Source: Alphaproteobacteria bacterium
GTDB taxonomy: Bacteria > Pseudomonadota > Alphaproteobacteria > Caulobacterales > Maricaulaceae
Direction: 5' to 3'
Assembly (NCBI GenBank): GCA_021776705.1
Contig: JAJFFL010000274.1
Coordinates: forward strand, 1 to 36,195
DNA length: 36,195 nucleotides
The notes under the pieces are model-generated. The model searched no databases. It saw nothing but the letters and a program-made list of their open reading frames with translations, and was not told the origin of the DNA. A program made the translations under genes and the position numbers. Below are positions 16,777-24,035 of the stretch, in pieces; the first letter of the stretch is position 1, and each line of letters starts with the position of its first letter.

Positions 16777-17295
16777 GCGCGGCACGAAAGCCCGACGCGG
16801 CGCCGCAATCAAGGGCGGCGCAGCGACCCAGACCGCGCCCCGGCGTTGGACGGCGGATCCAACGCTCGCCCGCCGGCTGCAATACTTTGGCTCCGATTGA
16901 TCGAAATTCGTGGGATGCGGCCGCGCGGTGATCCAGCGAGGCCGCCACTGTCGGATACTTCGAAGTCGCTGCGACGGATCATCGGCGACGGTCTTAAGTT
17001 CAGCGCCTCCGAAAACGTTTTAATTCGCAGGGGGCATGGGCGTCCAATGCCTTTCCGCACGCGGTCGGTCTGTGTGCCAGGCGGCTCGCCAAGCGTTTCA
17101 ATCGCCGGGAATCCGGGCCGAACCGGCGCACGACCAGCCCGCTGCGGGCCCGATTTCGCGACGACGGCGGAGCCCGTAAGGATTGCCCTCGTGCCCGGTC
17201 CCGCTCTAAGACCCGGTGAAGGAACATGAGTGAAGCGATCGCGCCGAAGCGGCTGCGGACCTCATGCCATTGAATTCAAACGCGGGAACAGACAC
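16777..17295. other. Roughly 0.5-kb gap between matB and chvI
   Basis: The gap contains no gene I can support beyond a 15-codon ORF at 17226. It holds a hairpin (GCGTTGGA-CGGCGGA-TCCAACGC, 16843-16865) in the matB leader region. Promoters for both divergent genes must be here, but I cannot place convincing -35/-10 pairs. The 640-codon track ORF that crosses it is an antisense shadow of matB. Confidence 0.55.
17226..17273 (+). CDS. Possible 15-codon leader ORF upstream of chvI
   Basis: ATG preceded by GAAGGAAC, a better ribosome-binding site than that of chvI, opens a 15-codon frame ([15 protein letters not shown]) ending in TGA 22 bp before the chvI GTG. It may be a leader peptide or simply chance. 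Not in the ORF track because of its length. Confidence 0.25.
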   Translation: MSEAIAPKRLRTSCH

Positions 17296-18003
17296 GTGGC
17301 TACGATCGCGGTCGTCGACGACGACGAGAACATTCTGGCTTCCATCTCCATGTTCTTGGAGAACGAGGGCTACAACGTCCGCACGTACACGGACGGCTCA
17401 TCGGCCTATTCCGCGCTCACCGAAAGCCCGCCCGATCTCGCCATCCTTGACATCAAGATGCCGCGGATGGACGGCTTGGAGCTGCTGCGCCGCCTGCGGC
17501 AGAACTCCAACCTTCCGGTGATTTTCCTGACGTCGAAAGACGACGAAGTGGACGAGGTCGTGGGCCTCAACCTCGGCGCCGACGACTACATCACCAAGCC
17601 GTTCTCGCAGCGCCTTTTGGGCGAACGGATCAAAGCGATCTTGCGCCGCGCGGCCGTCAACAGCGGCGACGCGACCGCGGTCGATCCGGACGAGGACCGC
17701 AAGGTCATCGTGCGCGGCCGGCTGATGCTCGATCCCAACCGTCACGCATGCTCCTGGGACGGCGAGCCGGTGCGGCTGACGGTCACTGAGTTTTTGATCT
17801 TGCAAGCGCTGGCGCAACGTCCAGGCTACGTGAAGAGCCGCGATCAACTGATGGATGCGGCGTATGACGATCAAATCTATGTCGACGACCGAACCATCGA
17901 CAGCCACATCAAGCGACTTCGCAAGAAGTTCCGAACCGTCACGGACGAGTTCGACGCGATCGAAACGCTCTACGGCGTCGGATACCGCTACAAAGAGAGC
18001 TAA
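17296..18003 (+). CDS. chvI: Two-component response regulator ChvI
   Basis: A 235-residue OmpR/PhoB-type response regulator. The receiver domain starts [14 protein letters not shown]; Asp52 in [13 protein letters not shown] is the phospho-acceptor, with the conserved Thr in FLTSKDDE and Lys in [10 protein letters not shown]. The C-terminal winged helix includes [14 protein letters not shown] and [13 protein letters not shown], ending GVGYRYKES. These match alphaproteobacterial ChvI, which with ChvG controls responses to acid and envelope stress. The GTG at 17296 fits homologues; a 22-codon upstream extension from GTG 17230 is possible but less likely. The chvG gene follows directly and apparently overlaps it. 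Confidence 0.95.
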   Translation: MATIAVVDDDENILASISMFLENEGYNVRTYTDGSSAYSALTESPPDLAILDIKMPRMDGLELLRRLRQNSNLPVIFLTSKDDEVDEVVGLNLGADDYITKPFSQRLLGERIKAILRRAAVNSGDATAVDPDEDRKVIVRGRLMLDPNRHACSWDGEPVRLTVTEFLILQALAQRPGYVKSRDQLMDAAYDDQIYVDDRTIDSHIKRLRKKFRTVTDEFDAIETLYGVGYRYKES

Positions 18004-19639
18004 GGCGGGCGCGCGCCCCGACGCCGCCGCGTTCCGGCGCGGCCGCCGTCGCGGCATCATCGGGTCGCGGCTGACGCAGTTCATCCTCGCCGCCAATCTG
18101 ATCGGCCTCGTCGTCCTCGTCGCCGGCGTGTTCATCTTGGGCGAGATGCGGCGCGGACTGGTCCAGGCGCGCATGGATTCCTTGCGCACTCAGGGCACCC
18201 TGATCGCCAACGTATTGGCGAGCGTCTCCACCGAGGGCGTTCCGGAGCCATTTCTTGTCGTCGACAGCAACGAACCGTTGAACGCACGGGACGTACTCAA
18301 GACGCTTTATGTCCCCGTCGGCATGCGGGCGCGGCTGTTTGACAAGGACGGCAACCTGATCGCCGACAGCTACAATCTCGCCGACGAGGTCGTGGTGACC
18401 CCGTTGCCGCCGGCGGTTCCGGCGGACGAAATCCGCGAGCACGTGGCCGAAGCCCGTGCCGGCGCGCTGCTCAAGGCTCCGTTCGCCGACGCCCAGCCCG
18501 CCGGCGCGCCGACGTCGCTCGCCGAAGAGGTGGCCCAAGCGATGCTCGGCGAAGTCGTCACGTCGCTGCGGGCCGGCGACGGCGAAGAACCGGTCGTCAG
18601 CGTTTCAATTCCGATCCAGCACGTTCAGGCGGTGCTCGGCGTCTTGACGCTCGAAGCCGGCGACATGAGCGAGATTATCGCGGCGGAGCGCCGCGCCCTG
18701 GTGCCGTTCGTGCTGTTCGCGCTGGCGGTGACTTTAGCGTCGTCGCTGCTCTTGACCTTGTTCATCGCCCGGCCGGTGCGCCGCCTCGCCATGGCCGCCG
18801 ACCAGGTGCGTCAGGAAGGGCCGCGCCGGGCCGCCATTCCCGACATGTCACGGCGCGGCGACGAAATCGGCGATCTGTCGGCGTCGCTTTCGGCCATGAC
18901 CCGGGGTCTTGCCGACCGCATCGACGCGATCGAGCATTTCGCCGCCGACGTGGCCCACGAACTCAAGAATCCGCTGACGTCGATCCGCTCGGCGATCGAA
19001 ACCCTGCCCAACACCAGCGACGAAGACCGGCGCCGCCGGTTGCTCGGCGTGCTGCAGCACGACGTTCAGCGCATCGACCGGCTGATCACGGACATCTCCA
19101 ACGCGTCGCGGATCGACGCCGATCTGGCGCGTTCCCCGTCCATGCCGGTCGATTTGAGACAGTTGCTGACTCAGATGGCGGAGTCGTACTCGGCGATCCG
19201 AAAGGACGACGAAGCCGCCGTCGCTTTCGATGACTCGGACGCGAACGGAATGGCGATTTCGGTGTCCGGGCTCGAAACTCAGTTGAGCCAAGTGTTCCGC
19301 AACTTGATCGACAACGCGCGCACGTTCAGCCCTGACGGCGGAACCGTCCACGTTCGGCTTGAAACCCTGCGCTACCGACGCGCGCCGGACTGCGCGATCG
19401 TTCTGGTCGAGGACGACGGCCCGGGCCTGCCGGCGGACAACGTTGAGCGCGTGTTTGAGCGTTTCTACACGGACCGGCCGAAGGGCGCGGCTTTCGGCTC
19501 GCATTCCGGCCTCGGCCTCGCCATCGCGCGGCAAATCGTGGAATCCCACGGCGGCCGGATTTGGGCGGAGAACCGGGAAGCGGGCGGCGGCGCGGTCGTC
19601 GGCGCGCGCTTCGTCGTCGAATTGCCGCTGCGATCCTAA
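17879..19639 (+). CDS. chvG: Sensor histidine kinase ChvG
   Basis: A membrane sensor kinase with a first TM helix ([20 protein letters not shown]), a periplasmic sensing region, a second TM ([22 protein letters not shown]), HAMP, HisKA with the phospho-acceptor His in [16 protein letters not shown] (His360 from the start used here), N-box [16 protein letters not shown]1 EDDGPGLP and G2 [11 protein letters not shown]. Together with chvI this is the ChvG/ChvI system. Oddly, no ATG, GTG or TTG lies in frame between the chvI stop and the first TM helix. The nearest starts are ATGs at 17879, 17864 and 17855 inside chvI, giving a Ser/Thr-rich N-terminal extension. A non-standard start is the alternative. 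The stop overlaps the hprK start (TAATG). Confidence 0.9.
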   Translation: MSTTEPSTATSSDFARSSEPSRTSSTRSKRSTASDTATKRAKAGARPDAAAFRRGRRRGIIGSRLTQFILAANLIGLVVLVAGVFILGEMRRGLVQARMDSLRTQGTLIANVLASVSTEGVPEPFLVVDSNEPLNARDVLKTLYVPVGMRARLFDKDGNLIADSYNLADEVVVTPLPPAVPADEIREHVAEARAGALLKAPFADAQPAGAPTSLAEEVAQAMLGEVVTSLRAGDGEEPVVSVSIPIQHVQAVLGVLTLEAGDMSEIIAAERRALVPFVLFALAVTLASSLLLTLFIARPVRRLAMAADQVRQEGPRRAAIPDMSRRGDEIGDLSASLSAMTRGLADRIDAIEHFAADVAHELKNPLTSIRSAIETLPNTSDEDRRRRLLGVLQHDVQRIDRLITDISNASRIDADLARSPSMPVDLRQLLTQMAESYSAIRKDDEAAVAFDDSDANGMAISVSGLETQLSQVFRNLIDNARTFSPDGGTVHVRLETLRYRRAPDCAIVLVEDDGPGLPADNVERVFERFYTDRPKGAAFGSHSGLGLAIARQIVESHGGRIWAENREAGGGAVVGARFVVELPLRS

Positions 19640-20112
19640 TGACGGTCCACGCCACCTGCGTCGCCTTGCCGGACCCGAGCGAGCCCGGGTGTTGGGCGGC
19701 GGTGATGCTGTTCGGGCCGTCCGGATGCGGGAAGAGCGATCTGGCTTTGCGGCTGATCGACGACGGCGGCCGCCTGATCGCCGACGACCGCGTGGCCGTG
19801 ACCCTGCGCGACGACGTCCTCATCGCCGCGGCCCCGCCGTCCATCGCAGGCCTGTTGGAGGTGAGAGGCATGGGCGTGGCGGACATTGGTCCGGCAAGCC
19901 AAGCGGCGGTTCGACTCGCTGCCGAACACCGCGACACGTCGCTTCAGGAACGCGTCCCTGAAGCGCGAACTTGGGACGCGGCGGGCGTGGCGATTCCGTT
20001 GGTCGCCCTGGATTTCGCCGCGGCGTCGGCCCCGGCGAGGGTGCGCGTGGCGTTGCGCGCGACGCGACTTGGCCTTTTCGCGGACGTGAAGGCGCGCTTA
20101 GATGCCGAGTGA
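19639..20112 (+). CDS. hprK: HPr kinase/phosphorylase, short alphaproteobacterial form
   Basis: A 157-residue protein equal to the catalytic C-terminal domain of HPr kinase/phosphorylase; the N-terminal domain of Gram-positive enzymes is absent, as usual in alphaproteobacteria. Walker A is GPSGCGKS at residues 26-33; LIADDRVAV and LLEVRGMGVAD are the following family motifs. It phosphorylates Ser on HPr and can reverse the reaction, linking metabolic state to regulatory PTS. The ATG at 19639 overlaps the chvG stop, so the two are translationally coupled; the track ORF start at 19561 is too early. EIIA and HPr genes follow. Confidence 0.93.
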   Translation: MTVHATCVALPDPSEPGCWAAVMLFGPSGCGKSDLALRLIDDGGRLIADDRVAVTLRDDVLIAAAPPSIAGLLEVRGMGVADIGPASQAAVRLAAEHRDTSLQERVPEARTWDAAGVAIPLVALDFAAASAPARVRVALRATRLGLFADVKARLDAE

Positions 20113-20129
20113 CGCGAACGGGGGAAACC

Positions 20130-20537
20130 ATGATCGGGCTTGTCGTCGTCACGCACGGCCGCCTCGCCGACGAGCTGCTCGCCGCAGCTGAACATGTCGT
20201 CGGTCCGCTCGACCATGCCCGATCTCTGTGCATCGGGGCCGACGACGACATGGAACGGCGGCAAGCCGACATCAAATCCGCCGTCGAATCCGTCGACCAG
20301 GGGGACGGCGCCGTGATCCTGACCGACATGTTCGGCGGCACGCCGGCCAATCTGTCGATCACGTTGCTGCGGCGCGGCAAGGTCGAGGTCGTGTCCGGCG
20401 TCAACTTGCCGATGCTGATCAAGATCGCGGAAGCCCGAGAGACGATGAACGTTGAGACCTGCGCCGCCGCCGCCGCCGACGCGGGACGCAAGTACATCGC
20501 GGTCGCCAGCAAAGTCCTCGACCGGAACAAGGCGTGA
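20130..20537 (+). CDS. PTS EIIA component, mannose family (ManX-like, regulatory)
   Basis: A 135-residue EIIA of the mannose/sorbose family. His9 in VVVTHGRLADELL is the expected phosphorylated residue; ILTDMFGGTPANLSI is the characteristic loop. No EIIB, EIIC or EIID gene is nearby, so it probably acts in regulation rather than sugar uptake, as in other alphaproteobacteria with this gene order. The ATG at 20130 has GGGGAAACC upstream; the track ORF starts far upstream within hprK. It ends in a GTGA overlap with the HPr gene. Confidence 0.93.
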   Translation: MIGLVVVTHGRLADELLAAAEHVVGPLDHARSLCIGADDDMERRQADIKSAVESVDQGDGAVILTDMFGGTPANLSITLLRRGKVEVVSGVNLPMLIKIAEARETMNVETCAAAAADAGRKYIAVASKVLDRNKA

Positions 20538-20800
20538 CGCGAACCCTCATCATCTGCAACCAACTCGGCCTTCACGCACGCGCGTCGGCCCGATTTGTTG
20601 AAACCGCCGCCCGCTTCGACGCCGTGATCACGGTTTCGCGCGACGGCGAGTCGGTCAATGCGCGGTCGATTATGGGCCTGATGATGCTGGCCGCTTCGCG
20701 CGGCAGCGCCATCGAGGTCACCGCCGAGGGTCCGGAGGCGGAGGAGGCGCTCGACGCGCTCCAGTCTCTTGTCGATGAAAAATTCGGCGAAAAAACCTAG
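20534..20800 (+). CDS. ptsH: HPr phosphocarrier protein
   Basis: An 88-residue HPr. His14 in LGLHARASARF is the PEP-dependent site and Ser45 in NARSIMGLMML is the HprK site. The GTG start overlaps the EIIA stop. The three PTS genes follow chvI-chvG without a visible internal terminator, so one operon is likely. Enzyme I is not in this window. It converges on the EF-hand lipoprotein gene with only 5 bp between the stops. Confidence 0.94.
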   Translation: MTRTLIICNQLGLHARASARFVETAARFDAVITVSRDGESVNARSIMGLMMLAASRGSAIEVTAEGPEAEEALDALQSLVDEKFGEKT

Positions 20801-20805
20801 CGACG

Positions 20806-21312
20806 TCAGCGCCGTCCGCGCTCAATGTTGACGTCGCGATTCCAATCGCCGTTCGTCGGTCTTACCGGCGGAACGTAGCGAACCAGTTTCACGAACGCGA
20901 TTTCTCCTCGGGTCGACATCCCGTAGCCGTCGGCGATGTCTGTGAAGCCGGTCCGAAACTCAGTTTCGGTGATCGTGTTGTCGGCGTTGACGTCGAGAGA
21001 AATGCGGCCCGGCAGAGCGTCCTTGGAGCCGAGCGCGGCTTGCGCCCATGCCTGATATTCGATCGCGGTGATTCCGCCGGAACGGTCCGCGTCGGCGGCG
21101 GCGAAGCCGGCGGTCAAACCTTCGCTGAGTTCGCTGCGGTCAATCGCGTAATCGCCGTCGGCGTCCATGCCGGCGAAAAACAGCGCTGCGGAATTTAGAA
21201 TCAGACCGCCGTCGAAACTGGATCGGCCGTCGCCCTGAGGCCGATTTTGCGGCCCTGCGCACGCCGCCGCGACGACCGTCGCGGCCAAAATCGGAAGCAA
21301 CGTTCGGGTCAT
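20806..21312 (-). CDS. EF-hand calcium-binding lipoprotein (predicted)
   Basis: A 168-residue exported protein. The signal peptide TRTLLPILAATVVAAAC ends in a lipobox-like VAAAC, so it is probably a lipoprotein. Three EF-hand loops are visible: DADGDYAIDRSE, DADRSGGITAIE and DVNADNTITETE; the first two are near canonical, the third is looser. The start is the ATG at 21312, preceded by GAAGGAG; the track ORF start at 21408 would place 32 extra residues before the signal peptide. It is divergent from ahcY, sharing a region with a strong palindrome. Role unknown beyond probable Ca2+ binding. Confidence 0.85.
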   Translation of the reverse strand: MTRTLLPILAATVVAAACAGPQNRPQGDGRSSFDGGLILNSAALFFAGMDADGDYAIDRSELSEGLTAGFAAADADRSGGITAIEYQAWAQAALGSKDALPGRISLDVNADNTITETEFRTGFTDIADGYGMSTRGEIAFVKLVRYVPPVRPTNGDWNRDVNIERGRR

Positions 21313-21394
21313 GGGCGCGTCTCCTTCGGCCGCCGTGGCCGGCGAATCAACGACCCGTAGCGCAAATTCAGGCGGTCCGCCGCATAACGATGAG

Positions 21395-21400
21395 ATTATA
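21395..21400 (-). promoter_or_regulatory. Candidate -10 box for the EF-hand gene
   Basis: The minus strand reads TATAAT here, the consensus -10 hexamer, 83 bp before the EF-hand gene start. No good -35 is visible at 17 bp; that position is taken by the palindrome at 21405-21424, so the palindrome would control this promoter directly. Confidence 0.35.
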
Positions 21401-21404
21401 TCCG

Positions 21405-21424
21405 ACATAAAGAAATCTTTATGT
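21405..21424. promoter_or_regulatory. Perfect palindrome ahead of ahcY, candidate methionine-cycle operator
   Basis: ACATAAAGAAATCTTTATGT is a perfect 9-bp inverted repeat with a 2-bp centre, AT-rich in a very GC-rich genome. It lies 62 bp before the ahcY ATG. From memory it resembles operators predicted for ArsR-type SAH/SAM-responsive regulators (SahR-like) upstream of alphaproteobacterial methionine-cycle genes; that link is an inference. Confidence 0.65.
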
Positions 21425-21428
21425 GCTG

Positions 21429-21456
21429 TTGCGCGAGCGCCGCGGCGTTGCTATAG
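21429..21456 (+). promoter_or_regulatory. Candidate ahcY promoter
   Basis: TTGCGC (-35 like) and CTATAG (-10 like) are separated by 16 bp, immediately downstream of the palindrome and 30 bp before the ahcY ATG. It fits an alphaproteobacterial housekeeping promoter but is based on pattern only. Confidence 0.4.
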
Positions 21457-21486
21457 GCGGCTCATCAAACCGACAGGAGCTAAGTC

Positions 21487-22893
21487 ATGAGCGACGTGCG
21501 CGAACGCGATTGCGCGGTGAAGGATCTGTCCCTGGCCGATTGGGGTCGCAAGGAGATCGACATCGCCGAGACCGAAATGCCGGGCCTGATGGCGGCGCGC
21601 GCGGAGTTCGGAAAAGAAAAGCCCCTCAAGGGCGCTCGGATCGCTGGTTCTTTGCACATGACGATCCAGACCGCGGTTCTCATCGAAACGCTGCAGGAAC
21701 TCGGGGCCGAAGTGCGCTGGGCGTCGTGCAATATCTATTCGACTCAGGATCACGCCGCCGCCGCGATCGCGGTAACCGGAACACCGGTTTTCGCGCACAA
21801 GGGCGAGACGCTGGAGGAGTACTGGGACTTCGCCGACAAGATCTTCGAGTGGCCGAACGGCGAAACCGCCAACATGATCCTCGACGACGGCGGCGACGCA
21901 ACGCTCATGATCCTTCTCGGCGCCAAAGCCGAAACCGATTCCTCGGCGCTCGCCGATCCGAAAAACGACGAGGAGCGGGCGCTCTACGCCACGATCAAGC
22001 GCCGGATCGAGCGGACGCCGGGCTGGTTTTCCAAGGTCAAGTCGAACATCAAGGGCGTTTCGGAAGAAACCACGACCGGGGTGATGCGGCTGTACCAGAT
22101 GCAGAAGCGCGGCGACCTGCCGTTCCCGGCGATCAACGTCAACGACAGCGTGACCAAATCGAAATTCGACAACAAGTACGGCTGCCGTGAAAGCCTCGTC
22201 GACGCAATCCGCCGCGGCACCGACGTGATGCTCGCCGGCAAAACCGCGTTCGTCGCCGGGTTCGGCGACGTCGGCAAGGGATCCGCGGAATCGCTCCGCG
22301 GCGCCGGCGCGCGGGTGACCGTGTCGGAGATTGACCCGATCTGCGCCTTGCAGGCTTCGATGGAAGGTTTCGACGTCAAGACGCTGGACGACGTCGTCGA
22401 TCAGATGGACTTGTTCGTCACCGCCACCGGCAACAAAGACATCATCACCGTCGATCACATGCGGCGCATGAAAGACATGGCGATCGTCTGCAACATCGGG
22501 CACTTCGACAACGAGATCGAAGTCGACGGCCTGCGCAACTTCAAGTGGACGAACATCAAGCCGCAAGTCGACTTGATCGAATTCCCGGACGGAAAGCGCA
22601 TCATTCTCTTGTCGGAAGGCCGGTTGGTGAACCTCGGCAACGCCACCGGGCACCCGAGTTTCGTGATGTCGGCGTCGTTCACCAATCAGACGTTGGCTCA
22701 GATTGAACTCTGGGCGCACGGCGATAAGTACGAGAACAAAGTCTACACTTTGCCGAAGAGCCTGGACGAAAAAGTCGCGCGGCTTCATCTTGAAAAGCTC
22801 GGCGTTCGCTTGACCGAATTGTCCCCGGATCAGGCGTCCTACATCGGCGTCGCGCCGGACGGCCCGTTCAAGCCAGAACACTACCGTTACTAG
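21487..22893 (+). CDS. ahcY: Adenosylhomocysteinase
   Basis: A 468-residue S-adenosylhomocysteine hydrolase, which splits SAH into adenosine and homocysteine and so relieves inhibition of methyltransferases. Recognisable blocks are [68 protein letters not shown] and the NAD-binding [15 protein letters not shown]. The protein ends KPEHYRY, the usual C-terminus. Length is typical for proteobacteria. The ATG is preceded by CAGGAG. A palindromic operator and candidate promoter lie upstream and a terminator-like hairpin downstream, so it is probably monocistronic. Confidence 0.98.
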   Translation: MSDVRERDCAVKDLSLADWGRKEIDIAETEMPGLMAARAEFGKEKPLKGARIAGSLHMTIQTAVLIETLQELGAEVRWASCNIYSTQDHAAAAIAVTGTPVFAHKGETLEEYWDFADKIFEWPNGETANMILDDGGDATLMILLGAKAETDSSALADPKNDEERALYATIKRRIERTPGWFSKVKSNIKGVSEETTTGVMRLYQMQKRGDLPFPAINVNDSVTKSKFDNKYGCRESLVDAIRRGTDVMLAGKTAFVAGFGDVGKGSAESLRGAGARVTVSEIDPICALQASMEGFDVKTLDDVVDQMDLFVTATGNKDIITVDHMRRMKDMAIVCNIGHFDNEIEVDGLRNFKWTNIKPQVDLIEFPDGKRIILLSEGRLVNLGNATGHPSFVMSASFTNQTLAQIELWAHGDKYENKVYTLPKSLDEKVARLHLEKLGVRLTELSPDQASYIGVAPDGPFKPEHYRY

Positions 22894-22902
22894 ATCTCAA
22901 CG

Positions 22903-22929
22903 GCGGATCGGCGCGCGGCGTCGATCCGC
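22903..22929 (+). terminator. Intrinsic terminator after ahcY
   Basis: GCGGATCG and CGATCCGC form a perfect 8-bp stem around an 11-nt loop, 9 bp after the ahcY stop, and the following bases ACTTTCCTTT are T-rich. Confidence 0.65.
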
Positions 22930-22993
22930 ACTTTCCTTTGCGAAGCGAGGCGCCTATCGTGCCTGCGGCTGGGGGGCTCACAGAGGACTTGAT

Positions 22994-23455
22994 ATGCGAA
23001 CGCGCGTGATCTTGGTCGCGACGGCGACCGCGTTGCTTTTGGGTTCTTGCGGCCGCGTCCCCGTGCCGGGACTTCCGGATCGCAAGCCCGACACCATGAC
23101 CATTTCAATTTACGCGGAAGAAGGCGCCAACGGCGGCGTCGATGTTCCGGTCGATATCGTCTTCGCCAAAGGCCAGATCGTCGAACAGCTGAGCGGCATG
23201 ACCGCGCCGGACTGGTTCGCGCAGCGCGCCCGGGTTTTGGATCAGTTCAAAGACGACATTTTCCTGCGCGACTACGTCGTCGTGTCGGGCAGCGGCACGT
23301 CCGCGGCGTTTGAAGAACGCAAGGACGCGGAAGCGGTGTTCGTGTTCGCGGGCTACGCGGCCGCGGGCGACCACGCCTATCGCCTCGACCGCGCCGAGAA
23401 CTACGTCATCCGCCTCGGCGAGGACGCCTACACCGCGGAAGCGAGGAAAAAGTGA
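22994..23455 (+). CDS. Predicted lipoprotein of unknown function
   Basis: A 153-residue protein with a lipoprotein signal (VILVATATALLLGSC; lipobox LGSC). The mature part has alternating strands (TMTISIYAEEG, VPVDIVFAKGQ, AVFVFAGYAA) suggesting a beta-sandwich. The arrangement vaguely recalls TssJ/SciN lipoproteins of type VI secretion, but no other T6SS gene is present and I do not make that call. AGAGGA lies upstream of the ATG. It overlaps the next gene by 4 nt (GTGA), so the two lipoproteins are probably co-expressed. Confidence 0.82.
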   Translation: MRTRVILVATATALLLGSCGRVPVPGLPDRKPDTMTISIYAEEGANGGVDVPVDIVFAKGQIVEQLSGMTAPDWFAQRARVLDQFKDDIFLRDYVVVSGSGTSAAFEERKDAEAVFVFAGYAAAGDHAYRLDRAENYVIRLGEDAYTAEARKK

Positions 23456-23871
23456 AGCACGCGTTCGCCGCCGCGTTGGCGGCCGTGGCTTTGACCGGAT
23501 GCGTCGGAAGCGACAAGCCGTTCGTGCCGCGGAGCGACTACGGTCTGCCGCCGAATCCGCGTGATTACGTGCAGCCGGACGATTGCGAGGGCGGCTCGCG
23601 CCTTGCGGCTTTGGAGCTGACCGAACCTGAGTACCCCGGGCGCGCTTTTCGTCGCGGGCTTCAGGGCTGGGTCGCCTTGCGGCTGGACGTTTCGGCGGAT
23701 GGGCGAACCCGCAACGTCGAGGTCGTCGCCGCAGAACCGGTGGACGCGTTCAACGGCGCGGCGCGTGCGACGGTTCGGTCGTGGCGGTTCGAACCGCCAG
23801 GCGAGCCCGGAATCACGCGCTGCGTGGTGGTGTTGGACTATCGACTCGGCAGCGGACGCATCGGCTTCTAG
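23452..23871 (+). CDS. Lipoprotein with a TonB C-terminal domain
   Basis: A 139-residue protein with a short lipoprotein signal (HAFAAALAAVALTGC) and, from about residue 50, a TonB C-terminal fold: LTEPEYPGRAFRRGLQGWVAL, SADGRTRNVEVV, and ARATVRSWRFEPP. Classical TonB carries an N-terminal transmembrane helix, a Pro-rich linker and ExbBD partners; here the anchor is a lipid and the linker is short, so a role in energising receptors is uncertain. Translation starts at GTG overlapping the stop of the upstream lipoprotein gene. Confidence 0.87.
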   Translation: MKHAFAAALAAVALTGCVGSDKPFVPRSDYGLPPNPRDYVQPDDCEGGSRLAALELTEPEYPGRAFRRGLQGWVALRLDVSADGRTRNVEVVAAEPVDAFNGAARATVRSWRFEPPGEPGITRCVVVLDYRLGSGRIGF

Positions 23872-23974
23872 CCGCCTGTGGATTTCCACCGAATTGTCCA
23901 AATCGAACGGGTTACGGGTCGCGGCGGATTCCGGCATCAGGTATGCTCGCGATTCGTCGCATTCCGCCCGTGCG

Positions 23975-23990
23975 TTAACAGCACGTAAAC
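23975..23990 (+). promoter_or_regulatory. Near-consensus CtrA box upstream of divL
   Basis: TTAACAGCACGTAAAC matches the CtrA site TTAA-N7-TTAAC with correct spacing and one mismatch (TAAAC). It is 46 bp before the divL ATG. GANTC methylation sites occur at 23927-23931 and 23951-23955. These fit CtrA and CcrM/GcrA control of a cell-cycle gene. Confidence 0.5.
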
Positions 23991-24035
23991 GGCGCAAGAC
24001 CGAAGGTGGAATTTGAAGGGGGCCCCGCGCGCGGC

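Noticed and set aside
15307-17229. 640-codon plus-strand ORF opposite matB and across the matB-chvI gap
   Set aside because: It is antisense to a clear acyl-CoA ligase and its translation is Arg/His/Gly-rich with no recognisable domain; long shadow ORFs are expected at this GC content.
21313-21486. SAH riboswitch in front of ahcY
   Set aside because: The 174-bp gap contains a DNA-operator-like palindrome but I could not build the SAH riboswitch fold; a protein operator is simpler.
22994-23455. Type VI secretion lipoprotein TssJ
   Set aside because: The lipobox and beta-rich pattern are only suggestive, and no other T6SS gene is in the window.
23878-23889. GTGGATTTCCAC, DnaA-box-like palindrome
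   Set aside because: TGTGGATTT has two mismatches to the DnaA box, stands alone, and the region shows no origin features.
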